Below are positions 38,993-48,598 of a stretch of DNA of 64,000 nt, piece by piece. This DNA comes from Plantago elongata (lineage: Eukaryota; Streptophyta; Magnoliopsida; Lamiales; Plantaginaceae), in NCBI GenBank assembly GCA_036897095.1, contig JAYMSP010000225.1, forward strand, positions 1 through 64,000. The letters are read 5' to 3'. Positions within the stretch are counted from its first letter, which is position 1. Every line of letters starts with the position of its first letter. Below the pieces are notes generated by a model, which was not told the DNA's origin, did no database searches, and saw nothing but the letters and a program-made list of their open reading frames with translations. A program made the position numbers and the translations under genes.

Positions 38993-41697
38993 TTAAGACG
39001 AAGACAACACAAGTGACTTAAAGATAGCTTCACAGTAAGTGACATTGTAATTTAGAAGATGCCCGGCATCTGGAACCTCATGATACTGAATCCAGGGAAG
39101 TTGCTGAGATAAATACCGGTTAAGCTCATACGGGATGAATTTGTCTTCATATCCTTGCCAGATGTGAACAGAGCTTTCATTATTAGGGAAAGGATTGCTC
39201 AGATCCAGAGGATCAAACTCCCATTTCCCATAACCTGCAATAATGTCTCGGTGAAGACTCTCGTAAACACCTTGTTGCCGTATCTTTTCCTGCAGAGCCC
39301 AAGGGCAGCTATAGTGTTTATCAATCAGCAAAGAAAATTTCATGACAGAATGAAATATTGGATTATAAATCTCTGTAGTGTAAACAGTAGCATGTAAGAC
39401 ATGCTAAATTTGAAAAGAATCAACACGTTACAAAAGGCAAGCATACCTGACTCTCCTTTGCAGTTGGGGATAGCTTCTGTATAATCTCTAAATCTGAGGA
39501 GCAGAGAATCTCAGTCCGCCCTTCCAAGATGCTTAGCGAAGGGAACAGCTTTTGGGTCATCCACCAGTGAAACAGCCTTGGGGCATATTTTGCAACCCGA
39601 AAGGTCCATTGGTCTTGCAAGAGTAGTTTCTTAAAGGTCTGTTCTGCTATATTGGGAGGAAGCCTAGGCCACCAGTAGTTAACAAACGGAACAACAAGAG
39701 CAGCTCCAGCTAGCCTTTACTCAAGGAACTCGAATAAGTGAATGTGTAATAAAGATAACTAGAGCATTTCATGTTGTGCAGTACCAAATTCAGATGGCGG
39801 AAAGTGTGAGTGTAACCTGTTAGGGATGTACTTTAAGCAACTCCAAATTGGATATGCTCCCATAGATATGCCAATGACAAAAAACTTGGGGCCAAGTTGC
39901 AGCTTGTCAGCTAGTTCTTGAATATCAAATGCTTCACTTTTCACTGTTCGTGCAGAATTCGGATCACTTTCTCCATATCCTGCACGATCAAATGAAAGAA
40001 GATATATCTGGAGCTCCTTCAGTAATTCCTAGAGTACGGCAATAAATCAAATAACCAACACTGACTGAATAGGAACATACAAGTTTACAGGCATCAAAGT
40101 TTGTCCTAAGAAATGTCTACTCATGTCAAAATGGTGGACCATTTGAACCTGCACTTTCAGTTGAAAATATGGCTTCACTAAAGTATAGCTGAGGCAGGGA
40201 TTACTGCAATATTTGTCCTATTAGAAATTTGATAAAAGACACAAACTTGAGCATGAAAGACTGTTCATACTTCAGATATGGGTAGATATAAGTCTTTAGA
40301 GTCGTCAAAACCATGAACAACAATAATTTTATGTCTGGCTTCCTTGGCAACCCCTCGCTCCTTGTAGGACAAATGCCTTCCATCGTCAAGTTTCACCCTT
40401 GGAGAAATAATGGGAGGACCCCCTAGAGAGCCACAAGTTTTTGGTGAAGGGGCCTTTATTGCGAGATACACACCACCAAGAAGAGCAGCCAATAATCCAA
40501 CTGTTATCTGGGCAATCATATCTGTGCATGAGCCCAAACTGTTAGACAAGTATATGAATGTTATTTGAAGTAAGGCTAATCTACATTCAGTATCAACAGG
40601 TGATAGTAAAGTAAGAGCACCCCCTACATTGTACTACCAAGTCCCAACCCAGCGTTTTTTTCAGTTTTGTTTGTGATATTGAATTGTATAGGTTTCGATA
40701 TTTCACAGTAAAAGTTTTACTGCATCTCTTGGGGCCATCACTAAAATGAACTCAAAAATATTTTTACCATAATTACACAGATCCTACAGCCAAAACCGGA
40801 CAGGGGTTGTTAAGTTTCCATCAAAGTTTCAAATGCAAGTTTATTAGTACAATGTATCAATCTCACATTGTCAATGAACTAAACACCAAAACCATTTTTC
40901 ATGCAACTTGGGAAGTTTTATTCTATGCTAACAGTTTCACATTTGGAACAGAAAGGGATTTGATTTCAATGCAGGGTAACAGCAGGAAAAATTTCTGAGC
41001 AATACAAATATCTGAGCAATACAAATAAGAAATGGACTGTCAGATGCATGTAACACTGGGAGTATTCATGCATTACTCCATCCAATAATTCACAACGAAT
41101 TAGGTAAAAATGTTCATGCATATCAAAACCAGGACGACCATATGACATCCGATATCAAATCTTTACATAACTATCGAATTACATGCCAAATTCTTGTAAA
41201 CGTAAAGATTTTACTCATACGAAAGAAAACCATATCCATATACCTCCTAAGCCAATTCTACGATTTTAATCACGGAAAATCATGTCTTTTGCGTAAGACT
41301 TTCTAGAATAACATACCCCCAAGAACTGCACTCAATTCACTATTCTACATCCATTTCTTCTTATCACATGCCACAACTAAAGCGGCATCAACGATCCATT
41401 TCAATACACACACAGTGACAATCACACACACCACACCAGTTAGGCATTTCATCAAACTGATAGTACCATTTCATAAAAACACTTCAAGATACAAGATCAA
41501 GAAAAATCCATAACCCAATTTCAAGAATCAGCCAAACATCACAGAACAAAATAGCACACAAAATAAGATCAAGAGAGAAAAGAAAAAAGAGGCATACTTG
41601 AAGATGATTTGATTTGTAGTTTCTTGATGCTGGATTTCCTAGTGTGAGCTCTAGCTGAAGCAGCTGATACAATTTTCTTGGTGGAATCTCCTCCCAT
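38993..41697 (-). CDS. Alpha/beta hydrolase 5 of the tandem array (long-N-terminus subclass)
   Basis: Five reverse-strand exons, 41598-41697, 40271-40521, 39817-40028, 39447-39714 and 38993-39289, encode 375 residues. The first exon (MGGDSTKKIVSAASARAHTR) and anchor segment QITVGLLAALLGGVYLAI match gene 4, so these two form a recent pair. The triad is Ser172 in GISMG, Asp326 in QGYEDK and His354 in PDAGHLLNY. The oxyanion motif VHGFDDSKD keeps the usual Phe that gene 4 has lost. The first intron is about 1.08 kb, twice that of gene 4. This is the outermost array member and the likely founder of the long-N-terminus subclass with gene 4. All splice phases close, and I see no sign of decay. Confidence 0.9.
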
Positions 41698-42011
41698 CGG
41701 ACAGAACAGAGTTTTTCTTTTTCCCCAAAAAATATGTCCTTGTGTCTTCAAGTTTGTACATTGCAAAGCAATTATCATCGCATTTCTCCATTATTGTCGG
41801 GTACACATACAAACGTCAACAAGATTGACGATTATGAAATGGGAGCAAAACAAAGAGATGAGCACATGTGTGTGGATCAGTTTTACACGGAACTTCATCT
41901 CCATTTCTACATCATGGAATTTCAGTTCATCGATGGAGGAAACTAGCCACTTTATGTCCCGAACGGGTCGGTTACACACGTCGAAAACAAACTTTCCTAC
42001 ATACTATTATT

Positions 42012-42145
42012 GCATTTTTAATAAACGTAAGTCGTAATCATAAGTGAAATAGTAAGTAATATACGTATTGTTTTGTTTGCATTTTTAATACACATAAGTC
42101 ATAATCATAAGTGAAGTAGTAAGTAATATACGTATTATTTTATTT
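42012..42145 (+). repeat. Two-copy 67 bp tandem duplication
   Basis: The units 42012-42078 and 42079-42145 both begin GCATTTTTAATA, share TAATCATAAGTGAA and AGTAAGTAATATACGTATT, and differ at only about eight positions. This indicates a fairly recent local duplication. Confidence 0.85.
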
Positions 42146-44525
42146 GAAACGTAAATCAAAGTAGGATGCTCATAAAAGTAACTATTAAAAGTTGGTATAT
42201 ATGTAGTCACATAGAACTTATAATCCCGTGATAAATGCACACCTCCTCTATATATTTCATACTGTCAAAGCGAGCCTCAAAACTATATCCAATGCAATAT
42301 TTTTGTGTTTGATATATACTTGAGGCATCTCCTATCCGACGCTTGCTCTATTTGGTATGCGTTCTCAATGTAATTCCCCATCCACAACACCTATATGTTT
42401 TGCGTATGGGACACCGCCTAATCAATCCACCTCTAGGCTAATGTGGTAACACCCATATATTTTTACATTTTATGTTTTTACAAGAAAATCTACCATACAC
42501 ATTCGTTTATAATTCTCTTTTTTATTTTAGGTTTTATTTTTAAAATTGATAGTCCGACTCTTCATAGATTAAAAGAGACACTATCAAGACACCAACATTC
42601 CTTGATAATAATAAGAAATTATACATGTCAAGGAGGAGTATAATAATTGTCACAATCGAATGACTAGTAACTACATTATCAATGGACTAAGTGCAAATAA
42701 GAATCACGAATAGTTATGTCAAATCTGGGTGTTCTTCTGGCTTGATTTCGTGTGAACACATATGTTTTCTTTAACAAGTGTGTACGGATATTCTATATAA
42801 CAATATAGGTATTTACCACTACATGTTTATTAAATTCCCAAAGAATTAATTATTCTTATTGCAACATTTATTGTTCGCCTTTATCCTGCTTCATAAAGTG
42901 GGTCAATCTCAAAAGTAGGTACTATTTATTTTTAATGAAATTATTTTAACATTTAGGTATGCATAACATGAATATGTAGTTCATAGTTTATGTTTGAAAC
43001 TATATGAATCCGAATTTTGTACAACTAAACTAGTTTCTGGATGTGCAGAAAATAAAAATCACAAGTAGTGAAATATATATGATTCGTTATTGTTTTTGAA
43101 GGTGTATCCAACAAATTATTTCTCAAGAAACTTATTCGTATTATTTAAGGTCATGTTTGTTATACTGCTAGAACGACAATCTTCCTATTTGAATTAATTG
43201 AATATTTTATACACAAAAAGTTCAATTTCAATTGAAAAAGTTCACTCAAATTCGGTACAAATCCGTTCCTTTACAGGATAGTGCATAGCAACTAGCAAGT
43301 ATGCCACATTCTTTCCAACTCGAGCAAATTAATTATGTTTAATCCAAAAGATGTAATATGGCCAAATTAGATAAGTATTTTCCCAAATTACTATATCAGG
43401 CCTAGCCATGACGCAAGTTGATTCCATTTCATATTGAGCTTTTTATAGGCCTTTTCTCAAGTTTTCTTTTATTAATTGCATGTACTACTAAAATGCCATA
43501 TATACTGTGTGAGCTAGACTTCTAAAAAAGTTGTAAACCCAATGGAATTTTCTTCTTTCTATTCCTTAAATACCAAAGGTAATTAGTTTTTTTGGTAATC
43601 TTCAATAAATAATACACCATAGTGGAAATTCCAGCATACAATGTGATTATATACCAAAGAGATATGGAGATAGTTGTACAACTACAAATCATCAACATGT
43701 TAATTAAAGCACTTTTAATAGTTAACTCTATCGAGAAAGATAATTCCTTGGATTTTTTTATACACAAATTGCTTAAAGGAAATATTTGGACATAGAATAA
43801 TCATGGTCCATGCTTTGGGGACTCATAGGGCTGATTAATCATAAGAATGCTAGAGTTACCACTAACCCCAATAAAGCCGCCCTAAAAAAATAGTCCGATC
43901 AACGCTTACATTAAGTTTCAAATCGGTCAACACAAGCTTCCTCTATCTCATTTTTGAATTTGAACGATCACCTTTGTAAAACAATTGAAGCTCGCAAACA
44001 ATAATTATTCTAATATATATTTAAATTTATTTATCTAATTTATATATACATAAGTAAAACATCCTAAAATTTGGAATAGATGAAATCATTTCGAGCTCTA
44101 GAGAGTCGAGCGCTCACGAGCAAAAGAAAGTTAAGGTTTTTAAGTTGCTCGCGATCCACTCGATATTTTTCTCGCGCCGATCACGAGTTCAATCATTAAA
44201 AGCTCGAATAACATGACCCGATCACGAACATGCAGAAATTCTATCAATTACTGATGCATTAAGCCAAAACTTAGCTTGGTTCATTAGTATTCCTAGTTTA
44301 TCGTGAATTGAACTGAAACACAAATTAAAATGCTCTTTTCTCTAATTGAACTTCAGAAGTTCTTATAGTTGAATTCCCAAAAAATAAAATATACACCTTA
44401 TTAGTATGAGTGACGTTTTCCGAAGTTATTATATTTGTAATTTTACAAATTGTAAACTTTAGAGTACATAATATATTCGTCAATATATAGAAATATCAAA
44501 CATTCATCGAATATGAGTAATTAAT

Positions 44526-44790
44526 TACTTCCCCAGTCACAAAATAAATGCCCTTATTGACTTTTTTCTATCAACATCATCTAACTTTAACTCGAATTTA
44601 CTCATAAATCGTAAATGTAAATTGCTCAATAATCAATCATAAAATGAAACTTTACTGTAATGTAGTCAGTTTCATTATATGATTGATTTGAACAATTTAT
44701 ATTTATAATTTAGGAGTAAATTCGAGTTAAAGTTAGACGATGTTGATCGAAATAATCAATAGAGGCATTTGTTCTGGGACGGAGGGAGTA
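44526..44790 (+). mobile_element. Stowaway-like MITE (Tc1/mariner type) with very long inverted repeats
   Basis: The right end GGACGGAGGGAGTA is the classic Stowaway terminus and is bounded by TA. The left end TACTTCCCCAGTCACAAAAT is its diverged complement. The two arms, about 44528-44653 and 44668-44788, pair along most of their length: AACTTTAACTCGAATTTACT on the left answers AGTAAATTCGAGTTAAAGTT on the right. Only a short loop remains near 44654-44667. It has no coding capacity, so it is non-autonomous, and its transcript would fold into a long hairpin. Confidence 0.85.
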
Positions 44791-45202
44791 TGTAACTACT
44801 TATGTGTTAATTTTCATACATTGTTGTCAACTTTTTCATTCGTTTTCAGTTTTTCTTATGGCAATTGCATATGCACAGATTCGAATTTTATGATTGTGCT
44901 TGTGCAAAACAATTCAATGCACATTTTTAAGGTTTATACTCACATGAATTTTAGGTTTTATACTCTAATCATTTTTGGGGTTGCCGAACTTTAAATTATT
45001 TGAAAACCTTAATCTGAATCTGAAAATCATTTCTATAAACCTATATATGTAAACAAGAAAAGAAAATCTATGTAAAAACTAATAACCTTTGGCACACCAC
45101 ACAAATATATAACACATGAAACAACTATTGAACATGAATAGTGATTGAGTTAAATAATGCACCTGATGCTATTGCATTGGTGAATGGTGATGCCTCCTCT
45201 AT

Positions 45203-45210
45203 TATAAATA
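45203..45210 (+). promoter_or_regulatory. TATA box of the CEN-like gene
   Basis: TATAAATA lies about 85 bp upstream of the start codon within CTATTATAAATACAAGG. Confidence 0.6.
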
Positions 45211-45291
45211 CAAGGGGTTTTATGTTCCATTACATTCACTCTTCACAAGAATATATCTTGATTACACAAGTTCTTGTAAATTTCCACATAA

Positions 45292-46361
45292 ATGGCATCA
45301 AAACATTCACCAGATCCCTTAGCCACAGGCAGAGTTATTGGAGATGTTGTTGATAACTTCAACTCAAGTGTCAAAATGTCTGTCATTTACAACTCCACTA
45401 AACATGTCTACAATGGACATGAACTCTTTCCTTCTGTAGTTACCTCTAGACCTAAAGTTGTGGTTCATGGTGGTGACATGAGATCCTTTTTCACCCTTGT
45501 ATGTCCCTCTAAAATATATATATTCGATCCGTATGTCTCAAGTATAGATCGATGTTAATTAGTTATATCATGCGTATATCTTAATGTTTTGGTTTAATTG
45601 GTACAGGTCATGACTGACCCTGATGTCCCTGGTCCTAGTGATCCATACCTCAGGGAGCACCTCCACTGGTATATGTGATATTCTAGTCTGTTAGCACAAG
45701 AAACACGCGTTATATTTGCTAATTCATGAACTGAAAATGTATTCCATATATCCTGCTAGCTAGCGCGTATATATTTTGGAGGAAGCTAGTTGTTTGAGAG
45801 TTATGTTGATATTATGGAAATTTCTGAAGTCATGAACATTTTTTCTTAATGCATTCATAATCGAGTTGGCAGTTGGCACCATATACATCAACATGAGATT
45901 CAAGAATTGCTATTAATTTCTCTTATGTTGTGTAATTACTAACTTGAAAGAAAGTAACTTAACTTGGATTGCTGATGACAGGATTGTCACAGATATCCCA
46001 GGAACCACGGATTCCACATTCGGTATGTACTACGATTTATAATTTCTATAAAAGTTAATAAGAATAAATTGATTAATTGTGTATGCAATTAATACAAAAA
46101 AAGATTATTTCATTGATTAATTATTTTGTCATAAATTATGTAGGAAGAGAAGTAGTGAGCTATGAGATGCCAAGGCCAAACATAGGAATACACAGGTTTG
46201 TGTTCTTGTTGTTCAAACAGAATGGGAGGCATACAGTCTGTCCACCACCGACCCGGGAAAGGTTCATCACCAGGAATTTCGCCCAGGAGAATGAGTTAGG
46301 GCTTCCTGTGTCTGCTGTGTTCTTCAATTGCCAGCGCGAAACTGCTTCCAGAAGACGCTAG
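45292..46361 (+). CDS. CEN: PEBP-family flowering repressor, CENTRORADIALIS/TFL1 type
   Basis: TFL1/CEN proteins bind FD-type bZIP factors with 14-3-3 proteins and keep shoot meristems indeterminate, opposing FT. Four exons, 45292-45498, 45607-45668, 45982-46022 and 46144-46361, have the canonical PEBP sizes (62 and 41 bp for exons 2 and 3) and encode 175 residues. Visible motifs are [59 protein letters not shown] and the C-terminal [11 protein letters not shown]. His87 in EHLHW corresponds to TFL1 His88 (FT has Tyr), placing it on the repressor side. The external loop ([20 protein letters not shown]) is about one residue shorter than in TFL1. It carries Glu142 where TFL1 has Asp144. Clade assignment is strong. 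Confidence 0.95.
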
Positions 46362-46666
46362 CTAATTAAAGGGCTTATGCACTCAATAATGCTGAAGTTT
46401 ATGTATATTAATTATGGATTGATGTAACTTCAAAGTATCCTTTCAACAGTGAAATAATTATTAAACCAGCAGGTTCACTGTGTGTAATGAACTTGTACTG
46501 GCCTAGCTTATACTACTAGCTAGGACTGTTGTTGAAATATAAACTGATTATATGTAATCTTGGAACTTGAAAGTTATTTTATGTCTAATCATTCATGCAT
46601 CCTGTACAAATTAATGATGTTCCTACATATATAATACTTTGGAATTCTAAACTTTTACTATAGAGA

Positions 46667-47150
46667 GTTCATAAAGATGTCTGTTATTGTCGCGATTAGG
46701 CTTGGTGCTACGACATAGGGTAGCGCTTAAAACTTCAACACACAGTGATATATGTAGATTAATGAATGAACCAAGAAAGTAAATACCCTCAGATATATAA
46801 GGTCTAATCAGGACAACTCGAGGTGAATGTCAATACAAGAAGTATCCAACAGTTAAGACATATCCCAGTTCGGTCTAAGCATCCTGTAAAAGAGACTAGC
46901 TATACTCCCCTCCACTAGCGCTTCATACAAGATACCTTATACATGAAGAAGTTCATCAGGAGATTACCTTTAGATGGAATATTAAACTTTCACTAAAGTG
47001 TGATCGGGTTCATAAAGATGTTTTGATGTCGGTATACATGGTCGTAGTACTACATGGGGTTAATTAGCGCTAAAACTTCGAATTTACTAACACATATTAG
47101 ACGATACATAGATTATATATTGAACCAACATATATCATACATACTTCGGG
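46667..47150 (+). repeat. Diverged direct repeat pair downstream of CEN
   Basis: GTTCATAAAGATGT begins both copies (46667 and 47008). Each is followed, in the same order, by a TGTCG word, ACATAGGG or ACATGGGG, AGCGCT(T)AAAACTTC, a GATATATG-like stretch and GAACCAA (about 46775 and 47135). Copies are about 120-140 bp and clearly old. Two copies of an unknown repeat or a spaced duplication would both explain this. Confidence 0.5.
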
Positions 47151-47186
47151 GTGGGGTTGAGAATTAAGTATTAACTATCGAGAATG

Positions 47187-47210
47187 TATATATATATATA
47201 TATATATATA
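47187..47210 (+). repeat. (TA)12 microsatellite
   Basis: An uninterrupted run of TA dinucleotides, likely polymorphic in length. Confidence 0.95.
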
Positions 47211-48351
47211 TTTCTTTCTTTTTGGGATGTCCCACTATGGCCCTCCCGCTTTCACCCATATCTAGCTACCTTGGTGATTAACATTTTATGTTACGAAGAC
47301 ACGTAAGTTGTCTCGGTCTGTTTAGTGAGGGGCAGTAGTTGGGAGCTACTGAACATGGCTGATCTAAAATGAGGTACAAGTACGTAGGCATTAAGAGAGG
47401 ACAGGATTAACATCGTACCATGAAAGGTAGGCATCTCTGACCATGCTCCTAGGTTAATTTGAACCTGGAGCTAGAAAACAAGAATAATAATCAAGATTAT
47501 TACATATGACAAATGTAACTACTTTTGAACCATGCAAACCTCATTAGTGCACTCCTTGAATATATTCGATCCTCATGTGTGTCAACTGTCAAGTACTGAA
47601 ACCCTATAGTTGTCTAATTTTCATTTGCTCAAGGGAAAACAAAGTTGAGTACTTCCATGTGAATCTTTTAGTTATTATCCAACGGTCAATTTTGCTAAAA
47701 CCTTTCAACTCTTTTAGTTCACGGCCGGGGAAAGAAATGCCTTTCCATCATGTCTAGGTTAGTGACTTCTAATAAATGGGATTTGATCTACTTATCTGCG
47801 GTGAAATGTTCCTTGACTTTTACTTATAGATTCCAATAATTTAGGTGTACGCTTGAGATCGGCGAGGGGTGGATGTTCCTTGTCCTACTTAATTTAGTCT
47901 GGTTGGTGTCAATCTTATTGTATACCTTAAAGGAAATACTAAAATCGAAATATTAATTATACACTTATATGAAATTATGATTTATAAAAATACACAACTC
48001 AATAAGGGTTACAACCTCAATTGAGGTGGAAGCCCAATGGGTCTAGGTTGATCGAGTGTTGGCCAGTTGAAATTGCTAATAAATGTTTGGAGTTATATAA
48101 GATCGATAAAAAATTGAATTTATTAGGGTAGAGGTTCACTATATGACCTATTCATGTTGCTCGTTCAAATTTACAAGCAACAAAATAGTCGAAATAAGCT
48201 CTTTTAGATTTCTGTGGAAACAAATTTTTTTTTTTACTTTAAATATATTTAAGGTTTCAATTGTATAAGTGATATTATCAGACAAGCTAGTCTAACGGTG
48301 CTTTATAACATTCAACCTCTCGTCAATTATAGCTTTATAAAAAAAAACTAT

Positions 48352-48434
48352 TTTTGAGTGGTTCGTCCGGGTGAGTAATCTTTCGATTTTGTGGATTTTG
48401 AGTGGTTCGTCGCCCGGGTGAGTAATCTTTCGAT
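48352..48434 (+). repeat. Short tandem duplication upstream of the HIRIP3-like gene
   Basis: TTTTGAGTGGTTCGT and CCGGGTGAGTAATCTTTCGA occur in order at about 48352-48387 and again at 48397-48434. The second copy carries three extra bases (CGC). It lies about 165-245 bp upstream of the start codon, so it probably overlaps the promoter. Confidence 0.8.
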
Positions 48435-48598
48435 GACAAAATCGCTCCGAAATCGAAGGTAGTGGAGGGATTAAGCATAAACGTGTTTACACCCGTCAGT
48501 TCACCACCATCATCCCCAAAGTCGGGTCCTCTCCTTTCACCGCGGCAAAACCCTATACAAATTCTCCGATCTTGTTTCAGAGAAGAAGAAGAAGAAGA

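Larger units (their letters stand above)
41698..45291. other. Intergenic region between the hydrolase array and the CEN-like gene
   Basis: This 3.6 kb divergent region is the shared upstream of hydrolase 5 (-) and the CEN-like gene (+). It contains a 67 bp tandem duplication at 42012-42145 and a Stowaway-like MITE at 44526-44790 (both listed). A segment at 44090-44240 is rich in CGAGC and CTCG words; its nature is unknown. No gene is visible. Confidence 0.45.
46362..48598. other. Intergenic region between CEN-like and HIRIP3-like genes
   Basis: It contains the CEN 3' UTR, a diverged duplication (46667-47150), a TA microsatellite and a small promoter duplication (48352-48434), each listed. 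An AAACCCTA telo-box-like motif lies at 48548-48555 in the HIRIP3-like leader. I see no other gene. Confidence 0.45.
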
